From: Polyangium fumosum
GTDB lineage: Bacteria > Myxococcota_A > Polyangia > Polyangiales > Polyangiaceae
Assembly (NCBI RefSeq): GCF_005144585.1
Contig: NZ_SSMQ01000042.1
Span: forward strand, 46,493-110,492
Direction of reading: 5' to 3'
Length of the DNA stretch: 64,000 bases
Below, one piece after another: positions 56,325 to 64,000 of this stretch. The translations under genes were made by a program, and so were the position numbers. Every line of letters starts with the position of its first letter. The first letter of the stretch is position 1. A model generated the notes under the pieces. The model did not search any database. It was not told where the DNA came from and worked only from the letters and a program-made list of their open reading frames with translations.

Positions 56325-56550
56325 TCAAGCCGAAATCCGCCCTGCGAGCGCGCGAGCGGGGGCGCGTCGCGTTCGAAGACCGTGGAGGGGATGCCGCCTT
56401 CGCCTTGACGGCCGAAGGCGGCACTGATTTCGTTGGAGTAGAAAGCGATGGCCGGCTTCCGCGCGGAGGAGAAGGCGCTCTTCGTGCGCCTTTTGCAGCG
56501 CGTGGTCGGCAACCTGGAGACGTGACTCGATACAGCGCGTTCGCGCCTCG

Positions 56551-56910
56551 TCAGAGGCTCTTCCCGTCGAACTCCTTCACCTTGAACGCGCTGAGGTCCA
56601 CGTCGTCGATCGTGCGCACGTTGATCGCGTACATCTCGGTGCCGTCGGGCATCGCGCCGCGCGCGAACGAGCGCACCCCGCAGGACGGGCAGAACTGGTG
56701 GTGGATGTGTTTCTTGCCGAACTGATAATCCGTGACGACGTCCCCGCCCGAGAGGACCGTGACCGCCGCGGCCGGCACGAAGGCCAGGAACGAGCCCGTC
56801 TTCATGCAAATGGAGCAATTGCACGACACCACATCCTGGATGCCGGCCTTCACCTCGTAACGAACCTTCCCGCAGTGACACCCGCCCGTGTACGTCTTCG
56901 TCTCGGTCAT
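56551..56910 (-). CDS. GFA-family (CENP-V/glutathione-dependent formaldehyde-activating) protein
   Basis: 119 aa from ATG at 56910 with GGGAGG near the usual distance. Zinc-binding motifs in order: GGCHCGKVRYEV, CNCSICMK and FCPSCGVRSF. The family includes the glutathione-dependent formaldehyde-activating enzyme, but most members have no known activity; no glutathione pathway gene adjoins apart from a GST 2.3 kb away. Divergent from the MFS gene starting at 57078. Between 56325 and 56550 I see no gene. Confidence 0.9.
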   Translation of the reverse strand: MTETKTYTGGCHCGKVRYEVKAGIQDVVSCNCSICMKTGSFLAFVPAAAVTVLSGGDVVTDYQFGKKHIHHQFCPSCGVRSFARGAMPDGTEMYAINVRTIDDVDLSAFKVKEFDGKSL

Positions 56911-57077
56911 GTGTTCGACCTCCCTCGTGCGTCGTCCTGACGCGCGCCGCAGTTTGTCCGAGCGCGCGCCCCGGGTCCACGGGGAAGTGCATCGTCCGAC
57001 CGGACACGCAAGAAAGCGGCGTCGTGCTAGGCTCGGCCCATGCTCGACAGGCTCCGCGTCGAGAGAGAACCACCGCG

Positions 57078-58727
57078 ATGATGGCAGCGACAAGTGAACC
57101 CGTGGCGCCCGACGCGTGGGCGCCGCTACGCCGCGAGGTATTTCGATCCTTGTGGTTCGGCGCACTCGCCTCGAATGTCGGGCTCTGGGTCCAGAATGCG
57201 GCGGGGAGCTGGGACATGACGTCGTTTGGGACGGCGCCCGTGTACGTGGCGCTGCTCCAGACGGCTTCGAGTTTGCCCGTCTTCCTGATCGGTTTGCCTG
57301 CGGCGGCGTTCGGCGACATCTTCGATCGCCGGAGGCTCCTCGCGTCGTTCGCCGCGTGGATGGTGCTCGTTTCGACCCTGCTCGCGGCGCTCTCGTTTGC
57401 CGGGCTCCTCGGTCCGACGAGCCTCCTCGCGCTCACGTTTGCCCTCGGCCTCGGCTCCGCGCTCTCGGCGCCGCTCTGGCAGGCCATTCTCCCGTCGCTC
57501 GTCGACAAGGCCGAGCTCGCTTCGGCCGTCACCTTGAGCGGCGTCGCCGTCAACGTCGCGCGTGCGCTCGGCCCCGCCATCGGCGGTATCGGCCTCGCCC
57601 TCGCGGGCAGCGGGCCCGTGTATACGTTCAACGCGCTCGCGTTCTTCGTCGTCGTCCTTCAGGTGCTCCGCTGGAAACCGCCCGCCACGAAGGCGACCTT
57701 GCCGCCCGAGCGTATCGTGGGCGCGATCGTGGCAGGCCTTCGTTTTGCGCGCCGGGCACCTGCGCTCCGTGCCGTCCTCTTTCGTGCAGCGGCCTTCATC
57801 GTGGCCGGCAGCGCATTGTGGGCGCTGCTCCCCGTCGTCGCGCGACGCGAGCTCCACATGACCCCCCTGCGGTTTGGCATCCTGCTCGGTTGTATTGGCA
57901 CGGGCGCGCTCGCCGGCGCCGCCGTCATGCCACGCGCGCGTCAAAAACTCGGATCCGATGGCCTCGTCGCCATTGCAACGGTCGTCTATGCCGGCTCGAT
58001 GAGCCTCCTCGCACACGTCCGGATCGAGGCCTTGCTTTATGCAGCCATGCTCGCCACGGGCGTCGCGTGGATCAGCATCATGTCGAGCTTCAACGTCGCC
58101 GCGAGCTCGGCGGCGCCGGGCTGGGTGCAATCGCGCGCGCTCGGCCTTTACCTCCTGGTGTTTCAGGGCGGACTCGGGCTCGGCAGCTTCGGGTGGGGCA
58201 CGCTCGCCGGGCGTATCGGCAGCGCCGCGACGCTCTCGGTGGCCGCCGCCTGCGTCCTCCTCGGCCTGCTCTCGGCGCTCCGCTGGAAACTCGGCGCCGC
58301 GCGGAAGGACGATGTCGCGAGCTTCGACGCATGGCCCGAGCCCGTGATCGAAGCCCCGATCGACATCGACGCCGGCCCCGTGCTCGTCGAGCGCCGGTAT
58401 GTCGTCCGGCCGGAACACCGCGTCGAATTCCTCTCGCTCGCCGCGGATCTCGAATCCCTCCGGCGCCGCGACGGGGCCATCGATTGGGCGCTTTATGAAG
58501 ACCTCGGCAGCAAGGACCGGCTCGTCGAGACGTTTCTCGTCGCCTCGTGGGCCGAGCATCTCCGCCAGCACCGCCGCGCCGTCGCGGCCGACAAGGCGCT
58601 CCTCGATCGTATGCGCGCCCTCTCCGAGGACGCCGGCGTCGTGCACCTCGTCGACGCGCGTTCGGCGGCCGCGGCCCGCGCGCGTGGCCTCGAAATCGCG
58701 GATCGCGCGCACCGGGAAGAACCGTGA
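57078..58727 (+). CDS. MFS exporter with C-terminal soluble domain (MFS_3, EntS-like)
   Basis: 549 aa from ATG at 57078 (ATG at 57081 also possible). The first 400 residues are 12 helices: SLWFGALASNVGLWVQNAAG, GDIFDRRRLLASF (motif A), GSALSAPLWQAILPSLVDK and RALGPAIGGIGLALAG. The last 130 residues are a soluble ABM-like domain (VERRYVVRPEHRVEFLSLAADL, ends VERRYV and LAADL; ETFLVASWAEHLRQHRR). This two-part layout is that of the PF05977 transporters. A dual-function exporter with a monooxygenase-like sensor is inference. Confidence 0.88.
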   Translation: MMAATSEPVAPDAWAPLRREVFRSLWFGALASNVGLWVQNAAGSWDMTSFGTAPVYVALLQTASSLPVFLIGLPAAAFGDIFDRRRLLASFAAWMVLVSTLLAALSFAGLLGPTSLLALTFALGLGSALSAPLWQAILPSLVDKAELASAVTLSGVAVNVARALGPAIGGIGLALAGSGPVYTFNALAFFVVVLQVLRWKPPATKATLPPERIVGAIVAGLRFARRAPALRAVLFRAAAFIVAGSALWALLPVVARRELHMTPLRFGILLGCIGTGALAGAAVMPRARQKLGSDGLVAIATVVYAGSMSLLAHVRIEALLYAAMLATGVAWISIMSSFNVAASSAAPGWVQSRALGLYLLVFQGGLGLGSFGWGTLAGRIGSAATLSVAAACVLLGLLSALRWKLGAARKDDVASFDAWPEPVIEAPIDIDAGPVLVERRYVVRPEHRVEFLSLAADLESLRRRDGAIDWALYEDLGSKDRLVETFLVASWAEHLRQHRRAVAADKALLDRMRALSEDAGVVHLVDARSAAAARARGLEIADRAHREEP

Positions 58728-58775
58728 CAAACCCCCCTTGAACCCCGCGCCGGGCCCGTGATACAAGCCGCCGCC

Positions 58776-59162
58776 ATGAAGCTCGGGTACGTCATTCTCT
58801 ACGTGCAAGATGTCGAGGCGGCCGTCGTGTTCTACGAGCGGGCCTTCGGGCTCACGCGGCGGTTCGTCCACGAATCGAACCAATATGCGGAGATGGAGAC
58901 GGGCTCCACCGCGCTCGCCTTCGTGAGCGAATCCCTCGCCGGCTCCCACGGTTTTTCGTTTCGCGCGAGCCGGCCGACCGAGCTTGCGGCCGCGGTCGAG
59001 ATCGCGCTCACCACGCCCGACGTCCCCGCGGCCTTCGAGGTCGCCGTCGCCGCGGGCGCCGCGGCGGTGAGCGCGCCCAAGACCAAGCCTTGGGGACAAA
59101 CCGTTGCTTATGTGCGGGATCTCGACGGGTTCCTCGTCGAGCTTTGCACCCCGATGGGCTGA
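58776..59162 (+). CDS. VOC-family (glyoxalase-like) protein
   Basis: 128 aa from ATG at 58776 (ATG at 58758 adds six residues). One vicinal oxygen chelate domain: GYVILYVQDVEAAVVFYERAFGLTR, YAEMETGSTALAFVSE, and the late WGQTVAYVRDLDGFLVEL, with the usual Glu near the end. Members include glyoxalase I and bleomycin-binding proteins. Metal ligands are not fully identifiable. Follows the MFS gene by about 48 nt and may be read with it. Confidence 0.87.
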   Translation: MKLGYVILYVQDVEAAVVFYERAFGLTRRFVHESNQYAEMETGSTALAFVSESLAGSHGFSFRASRPTELAAAVEIALTTPDVPAAFEVAVAAGAAAVSAPKTKPWGQTVAYVRDLDGFLVELCTPMG

Positions 59163-59175
59163 CCGGCGGCGCGGC

Positions 59176-59862
59176 TCAGGCGCCTTCGGGGGCCAGGCGG
59201 AACAGATAGGCGTCGTACCCGGCGAGGAACTTGCGCAGTTTGTCCGGGTAATTCGCAGGCACCGCGCCCTTCACGCTCGGCCGCTCCGCGAGCGCGGCCT
59301 TCCAGGCCCGCACGCGGGGCGCCTTCTCGAACACGCGCGTGTCCCGGATCGCGTCGATCACCTCGAAGTATCGGAACGCCGAGGCGATGACGGCGTCGAC
59401 CATGCTGAACGTGCGCCCGCGGAAATACGGCCCGTCCGAGAGCGCGCCTTCGAGGATCTCCACCTTCGACACGATCGCCTTGCGCTTGGCCTCGAACACC
59501 TCGGCATCCTTCGTCGTTTCGAGGGCCCAGATGTCTCCGAGCAGGCCCGATGCGAGGTCGAACCAGGCGCGGTCACGGGCTCGCTCGATCGGGTCCTCCG
59601 GGTGCAATTTCGGTCCCGGCTGCGTCTCCTCCAGGTACTCGCAGATCGCGAGGCTCTCGAAGAGCACGGCGTCCTTGCCGCTCTCGTCCCGCACGCGGAG
59701 CAAGGGCACCTTGCCGAGCGGTGAGATCGCGAGGAACCAGTCGGGTTTGTTCGAGAGATCGATGTCGATCCGCTCGAAGGCGACCCCTTTTTCAGCGAGC
59801 ACGATGGCGGCGCGCTGGACGTAAGGGCAAAGCTCGTGGCTGATGAGGGTGAGTTGCGACAT
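59176..59862 (-). CDS. Glutathione S-transferase family protein
   Basis: 228 aa. The thioredoxin-like N-terminus has HELCPYVQRAAIVLAEKG (Cys/Pro site), the cis-Pro in GKVPLLRV and ESLAICEYLEE (the E-S of the GSH site); the helical C-terminus contains TFSMVDAVIASAFRYFEVI. AAGGAG lies about 8 nt before the ATG. Downstream of the DoxX-like gene with a 30-nt gap, so both are one operon divergent from a LysR gene. Omega/zeta-like class is likely but not certain. Confidence 0.92.
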   Translation of the reverse strand: MSQLTLISHELCPYVQRAAIVLAEKGVAFERIDIDLSNKPDWFLAISPLGKVPLLRVRDESGKDAVLFESLAICEYLEETQPGPKLHPEDPIERARDRAWFDLASGLLGDIWALETTKDAEVFEAKRKAIVSKVEILEGALSDGPYFRGRTFSMVDAVIASAFRYFEVIDAIRDTRVFEKAPRVRAWKAALAERPSVKGAVPANYPDKLRKFLAGYDAYLFRLAPEGA

Positions 59863-59892
59863 GGCGTGCTCCTTCGTTTGGTGCCGTGCGCG

Positions 59893-60378
59893 TTAGCCGT
59901 GCGCGAGAGCTTTGGCCAGCCGCGGCGCGGGCGCAAGCTTCTCGACGAGCCACGAATCGAGCGCGTACTTGCCGCCGCCGAAGACCATCACGGGCACGCT
60001 CAACGCGAGCGCGAGCAGGTGATACTCGAAGCCCTCTCCTTGCTGCGCGCCGAACCAGTTCATGAAGAACCCGTGCTGGGCGTGCGAGGTCACGATCGCG
60101 CCGAGCATGATCGAGGTGATCCCGAACGCGGCCACGCGCGAGAACGCGCCGAACGCGAGCAGCACCGCGCCGGCCGATTCGCCCAGGATGACGAGGAGGG
60201 CGAGCGGCGCGGGCAGGTGCATGGTGTTCGTGAAAAACCCCATCGTACCCGAGAAGCCATATCCGCCGAACCAGCCGAAGAGCTTCTGCGCGCCGTGCGG
60301 GAACACGACGAGCGCGAGGACGAGGCGCTGCACGAAGAGGGCGAGGTTCTGCTCTTGGGTCTCGAGAAGTCGCTTCAT
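59893..60378 (-). CDS. DoxX-family membrane protein
   Basis: 161 aa with four membrane helices: LALFVQRLVLALVVFPHGAQKLFGWFGGYG (given by ends LALFVQRL and FGWFGGYG), LALLVILGESAGAVLLAFGAF, AFGITSIMLGAIVTSHA and LLALALSVPVMVFGGGKYALD (ends LLALAL and KYALD). HGxQKLFGWFGGxG and the FxNWF motif mark the family, which includes DoxX/TQO subunits and many of unknown function. It has GGAGA ahead of the ATG and heads the operon with the GST gene. Confidence 0.9.
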   Translation of the reverse strand: MKRLLETQEQNLALFVQRLVLALVVFPHGAQKLFGWFGGYGFSGTMGFFTNTMHLPAPLALLVILGESAGAVLLAFGAFSRVAAFGITSIMLGAIVTSHAQHGFFMNWFGAQQGEGFEYHLLALALSVPVMVFGGGKYALDSWLVEKLAPAPRLAKALAHG

Positions 60379-60509
60379 GACGATCTCCTTTGCCCCTCTT
60401 GTGTAACGCGCGGTCGCCCCCTCGATTAGGCGAGGCCGGGCGCAAGCACTGTTCTCCTCCGGGCAACAATCCTGCGCCGCGTCGGGCGCCCTCCTGCTAT
60501 CGTGCCGGG

Positions 60510-61436
60510 ATGTCGTTCGACCTCGAGTCCCTCGCCTCCATGGCCCTCTTCGCGCGCGTCGTGCAGGCGCGCTCCTTCACGGCCGCCGCCGCGCAGTCCG
60601 GCATCGCGAAGTCTGCCGTGAGTCGGCGGATCGCGGGGCTCGAACAACGCCTCGGCGTCGAGCTCCTGCGCCGATCCACGCGCAAGCTCGCGCTTACGGA
60701 CGAGGGCCTGCGCTTCTACGAGCATTGCAAGAGGATCCTCGAAGCCGCGAGCGCCGCCGAGGACGCCGTCTCCGCCGCGAGCGAGGTGATCCGCGGCCGC
60801 ATCCGTATCAGCGCACCCGTGACGTTCGCGCGGATGTACCTCGTCCAGGCGCTCGCCGCGTTCCTCCGCGAGAACCCCGAGGTCGAGATCGACCTCGTGC
60901 TGGACGATCGATTCGTCGACGTCATCGAGGGCGGCTTCGACCTGATCCTCCGCATTGGCCGGCTCAAGGACGCGAGCTTCGTGGCTCGGCGCATCGCCAC
61001 GGACCGGATCGTCGTCGTCGCCGCGCCTTCGTACCTCGAACGTCTAGGCACACCCGAGACACCCGAGGACCTCGTGAACCACAACTGCCTGCGTTATGCG
61101 CTCGTCCCGGCGAGCGGCGAATGGCGGTTCCGCGACGAGGCCATTCCCGTGCACGGGAACCTCACCGTGAACGACGGCGCCACCCTCGTGCAGGCGGCGA
61201 TCGCCGGCCTCGGCCTCGTGGTCATTCCGATGTTCATGGTCGCGTCCGACGTCGCCGCGGGCCGGCTCGTCCTCGTGCTCGAGGCCCATCGCCGGGGGGA
61301 GATCGGCATTCACGCGGTCACGGCCCAGGGCAAAGGATTGCCCCGACGTACCCGCGCGTTGCTGGATTTTTTGAGCAAATGGTTCGACGACCGGTGCTGG
61401 GAGGCCCTCCGCGAGAGGGCCTCCCCCACGGTTTGA
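60510..61436 (+). CDS. LysR-family transcriptional regulator
   Basis: 308 aa from ATG at 60510. HTH: FARVVQARSFTAAAAQSGIA, then KSAVSRRIAGLEQRLGVELLRRSTRKL. Effector domain from about residue 90 (GRIRISAPVTFARMYLVQAL) to the end. Divergent from the DoxX/GST operon across 131 bp that contains the palindrome CCTCG-N6-CGAGG (60420-60435), a possible binding site. The ORF upstream to 60390 is not supported. It ends 6 nt before the convergent FHA gene. Confidence 0.95.
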   Translation: MSFDLESLASMALFARVVQARSFTAAAAQSGIAKSAVSRRIAGLEQRLGVELLRRSTRKLALTDEGLRFYEHCKRILEAASAAEDAVSAASEVIRGRIRISAPVTFARMYLVQALAAFLRENPEVEIDLVLDDRFVDVIEGGFDLILRIGRLKDASFVARRIATDRIVVVAAPSYLERLGTPETPEDLVNHNCLRYALVPASGEWRFRDEAIPVHGNLTVNDGATLVQAAIAGLGLVVIPMFMVASDVAAGRLVLVLEAHRRGEIGIHAVTAQGKGLPRRTRALLDFLSKWFDDRCWEALRERASPTV

Positions 61437-61442
61437 CGGGGC

Positions 61443-63482
61443 TCAGCCGCCGGGGCTGAACATGATGGGATACACGACCGTCACGATGCCGCCTTCCGGC
61501 TGCGGGAAGGACAGACCATAGAAGGCGCGGACCACGCACGACACCACGCCGCCGTCCGGCATGTCCGAACCGCCATTGCCCACGTTCGACACGGCGCCGT
61601 CACGGCCAATGACGAACCGAACGCCCACGCGGCCCTGGAGGTTCGGGTTGTTCCGCAGGCCATTTTCGTAGCAAAGACGGAATCGGCCGAAGTTCTGGCG
61701 CACGATGCGCTGAATGACCTCGGGCGGGAGCCGGCCGCTCACGCTCGTGGCGCCCATGCGCACCTGCGGGGGCTTCGTGCGGTGCGAGCCAGAGAGCTTG
61801 CCGTGACCCGAGCCGAAGCCCTGGCCCGTGCCCGTGCCCGCGCCGTGCCCGATCGTGCCGATCGAGCCGAGGCCAATGCCCTCGCCGCGGCCACCGCCGC
61901 CCTCGCCGATACCGGACAACCCGAGGCCGCCCGCGCCGAACGAGTCGCCGATGTTGTCGCCCCACATGTTGCCGCGCGCCGACATCGCGTCATTGCCGAG
62001 CGAATCGTCGCGGCCCCACGGAGCCGTCGGCGCATTCGGATCGCCGCCGGCGCCCGCATTGAGCAGGCCGATCATGCCGAACTCGGCCGCGTCACGCAGC
62101 GCTGCCTGCCGCGCGATGTGCGGATCGGCGTTGTCCGCCGGGCCCTGCACGCCATACCGATTGCCCGACGCCTTCGTGGTCGGGTTCCCCATGGAACCCT
62201 CCTCGCCCTTCGCCTTCGTGCCCGTGCCGCCTTCCTTGTTGTCGGCGCTGTTCTCCGCCGTCATCTCGGTCGGCTTCTCTTCCTGCTCCTTCTCCGCCGC
62301 GGCATTGAGGAACTGCTGGATCATGAACTTTTGATCGTCCGAGACCCCGTCATCGTCGGTCGCGCCCATCGGCGGCATGAAAAACGCCATCGCGGCGAGC
62401 AGGCCCACGTGCACGGCCGTCGACAGGCCGTGATAGAGATAATTCTGCGTGTCGAATTGCACGTGGCCCGCGACGACGCGGCCCGCGTTGACCGTAGACA
62501 CCTGGAAAATCAGCCCGTCCACCTCGATCCGCGCCTTCGAGCCGGGCGGAAGCGTCATCTGGAACGCGCCCGAGAGCTCCGCGCACGGCTGCGTCTTTCC
62601 GCTGTCGATCGCCTGCTGCACCGTCATCTTCGGCTGACCGGCGATTTCGATCGTGCCCTTCGCCCGCGGCAGGAGCACCACCGAGACTGCCCCGCCGCGA
62701 TCCGCGAGCACCACGGGCGCGCGCGTCGTGCCGAGTTTTTCCTGCGGGACGAAGTAATCACACTTGAAGTTCTTCGTCTCCTCCTCGCCCACGTAATACG
62801 AGCGCGGCGGCGTCAGGTGCGCGACATTCAGGACCGTTTGATCCCAAAGCACCATCACCTCGACCGACGCGGACGGCGTCTCGACCTCGTCCGACGGGAC
62901 GTCCGGGCCGCTCTTGACGAGCTGGTACGTGTACGAACCCTCGGGCGCGTCGTGCGGGACCTCGTCGTGTGCGGGCGGCTTCGGCTGCGCGAACGGGTTC
63001 TGCATGCCAAACGGATCGCCGCCGCCGAACGGGCTCGCCGCCGCCGCCGCGCCAAACGGGTTCGCCCCGCCAAACGCCGCGGGAGCCGCGGGGGCGCCGA
63101 ACGGGTTCGCCGAGGGCGACGCGAACGGGTTTGCCCCGGGCTTCGCCGCGCCGGCGGCGACGGCCACGGGCTCGGCCTTTTCCAGCAGGATCTTCGTGCC
63201 GCCGATCTGGAGCTGATCGCCCGCCTTGACCTTCACCTTGTTGACGCGCGCGCCATTGACGAGCGTCCCCGGCTCATTGCCGAGATCGATCAGGGTGATG
63301 TCCTCGGGCGACGCGACCTCGATGACCGCGTGCATACGCGAGGCGAGTTCATCGTCCACCCGCAGGTGGCTCTTCGGATCCTTTCCGACCTTGACGATGT
63401 CTTGCGTCACCGTCTCGCGACGGACGAGCGCGTCATTCTGATACAGCGCGAACGTGAGCGCGACCTTTTGCTTGCCTTCCAT
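61443..63482 (-). CDS. FHA-domain protein with AgmX/PglI-type C-terminus
   Basis: 679 aa from ATG at 63482. The N-terminal FHA domain has VGKDPKSHLRVDDELASRMHAVIE (ends VGKDPK and RMHAVIE) and LGNEPGTLVNGARV, the phosphothreonine-binding layout. Then comes an Ala/Pro/Asn/Phe-rich linker with NPFA/NPFG repeats (residues about 115-170), a Cys-containing middle domain, one membrane segment (LSTAVHVGLLAAMAFFMPP), a Gly-rich region, and a TonB-like end (PEVIQRIVRQNFGRFRLCYENGL, ends PEVIQR and RLCYENGL, then GRVGVRFVIGRDG). Homologues include AgmX/PglI of M. xanthus, tied to gliding; here a cell-envelope role is inferred. Confidence 0.9.
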   Translation of the reverse strand: MEGKQKVALTFALYQNDALVRRETVTQDIVKVGKDPKSHLRVDDELASRMHAVIEVASPEDITLIDLGNEPGTLVNGARVNKVKVKAGDQLQIGGTKILLEKAEPVAVAAGAAKPGANPFASPSANPFGAPAAPAAFGGANPFGAAAAASPFGGGDPFGMQNPFAQPKPPAHDEVPHDAPEGSYTYQLVKSGPDVPSDEVETPSASVEVMVLWDQTVLNVAHLTPPRSYYVGEEETKNFKCDYFVPQEKLGTTRAPVVLADRGGAVSVVLLPRAKGTIEIAGQPKMTVQQAIDSGKTQPCAELSGAFQMTLPPGSKARIEVDGLIFQVSTVNAGRVVAGHVQFDTQNYLYHGLSTAVHVGLLAAMAFFMPPMGATDDDGVSDDQKFMIQQFLNAAAEKEQEEKPTEMTAENSADNKEGGTGTKAKGEEGSMGNPTTKASGNRYGVQGPADNADPHIARQAALRDAAEFGMIGLLNAGAGGDPNAPTAPWGRDDSLGNDAMSARGNMWGDNIGDSFGAGGLGLSGIGEGGGGRGEGIGLGSIGTIGHGAGTGTGQGFGSGHGKLSGSHRTKPPQVRMGATSVSGRLPPEVIQRIVRQNFGRFRLCYENGLRNNPNLQGRVGVRFVIGRDGAVSNVGNGGSDMPDGGVVSCVVRAFYGLSFPQPEGGIVTVVYPIMFSPGG

Positions 63483-63783
63483 GGTGAGCCAGCCTTTCCT
63501 GCCGTGCCGTCCCGCCGAGGCGGGCAAATGCCCCCGCGAGAGGCTCGGGGGGTTTTCTTTTCGTGCTCGGAGCCTATTTTCTTCGTGAGGGAGCCGATGA
63601 ACGGGGCCGAGCCCCACATTCGACCGGCGCTTCCTCCCTGCTCGCCTCGAACGACAGCCGTTCGGACCCAAGGTTCCCGAACGTGCACGATCGATCCGCA
63701 GGGGCGTCCCAGGGGCGGCCCCGCGCGGACGGATCCCGCTCCCGCCCACGGCTGAGCATGGGTCTCATCTCGGGGCCGCCTCG
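63483..63783. other. Gene-free upstream region
   Basis: About 300 bp between the FHA gene start and the third hairpin repeat. All frames give only short, unlike-family ORFs. It presumably carries the FHA gene promoter; I see no clear -35/-10 pair. Confidence 0.5.
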
Positions 63784-64000
63784 CTGGGGCGTTGCCCCAG
63801 GCCCCACCCGGGGCTATCCGCCCCGGGACCCGGACCAGCGAGGCGCTGGACCCAGGGTCGATGAACTGCGCATCGCGCAGTTCATCGAACGGGCCGAGTC
63901 AAGACCACGAGCGACCCCGCCAGCCAAGACGGCAGCGCTGACGGTTCAGCCGGCAACGTGGTCTCAACGGCCTGTGGGAAGAACTGCGCATCGCGCAGTT
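63784..64000. repeat. Mirror-arranged hairpin repeat, copy 3 (cut by window end)
   Basis: Same left half and middle as the other two copies: CTGGGGC-GTT-GCCCCAG (63784-63800), CCCGGGGC/GCCCCGGG (63807-63827), CCAGCG-AGG-CGCTGG (63835-63849), CGATGAACTGCGC/GCGCAGTTCATCG (63859-63887), GTCAAGAC and CAGCGCTG (63933-63940). The fifth hairpin (GGGAAGAACTGCGC arm) begins at about 63976 and the window ends within it. Confidence 0.92.

Noticed and set aside
56325..56550. Possible small gene between the DHA2 pump and the GFA gene
   Set aside because: Both strands give only short readings without family resemblance or ribosome sites.

Overview
The window is chromosomal DNA of very high GC content, with dense genes and almost every third codon position G or C. 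The gene content points to a myxobacterium, most likely order Polyangiales (Sorangium/Polyangium type). The evidence is two secreted proteins built of MopE-type CNGxDDDCDG repeats, lipoproteins with Gly/Ser-rich spacers after the lipobox, an FHA protein with an AgmX/PglI-type C-terminus, a very large TPR plus HEAT protein, and PAS-STAS signalling. This assignment is inference from gene content, not from a marker search.

Layout. 1-7 kb: YkgJ-type Cys-cluster protein, a lipoprotein with STN-like and PDZ-like domains, a nucleotidyltransferase with a 59-aa partner, tsaD, PAS-STAS regulator, MFS pump. 7-11.5 kb: a mirror-arranged hairpin repeat, speA, a small Lys-rich protein, a ferritin-like protein, a GNAT. 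11.5-23 kb: cell-envelope and cytoplasmic accessory proteins (TPR/HEAT giant, OafA-type acyltransferase, S1C protease lipoprotein, membrane proteins, a coiled-coil protein with an expanded 42-bp tandem repeat) and a second copy of the hairpin repeat. 23-35 kb: HD-domain protein, sixA, recA with a readable promoter and candidate LexA box, then a TamA/TamB outer-membrane assembly pair split by a PhnD-like gene on the other strand. 35-43.6 kb: two MopE-type lipoproteins flanking an exonuclease/phosphatase lipoprotein, ettA, a Wzx-type flippase.

43.7-47.6 kb begins with tRNA-Asn(GTT). It looks like a small acquired and decayed block: gene-poor DNA, a SnoaL-like/SDR operon with a divergent LysR regulator, fragments resembling a recombinase C-terminus and a ParB N-terminus, and a second copy of the terminator-like sequence that follows the tRNA.

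47.6-61.4 kb is a run of small regulator-plus-enzyme modules: AraC/methyltransferase/PhyH, TetR/MpaB/PPOX, MarR/hydrolase/MFS, GFA/MFS/VOC, GST/DoxX/LysR. Three of these have operators or promoters that can be read directly. 61.4-64 kb holds an FHA-AgmX/PglI envelope protein and the start of a third hairpin repeat.

The most unusual feature is the approximately 280-300 bp element present at 7071-7347, 22923-23223 and 63784-64000 (cut by the window). It is eight hairpins in mirror order, with arms that change between copies while staying paired. No CRISPR array, rRNA, phage or intact transposase was seen.
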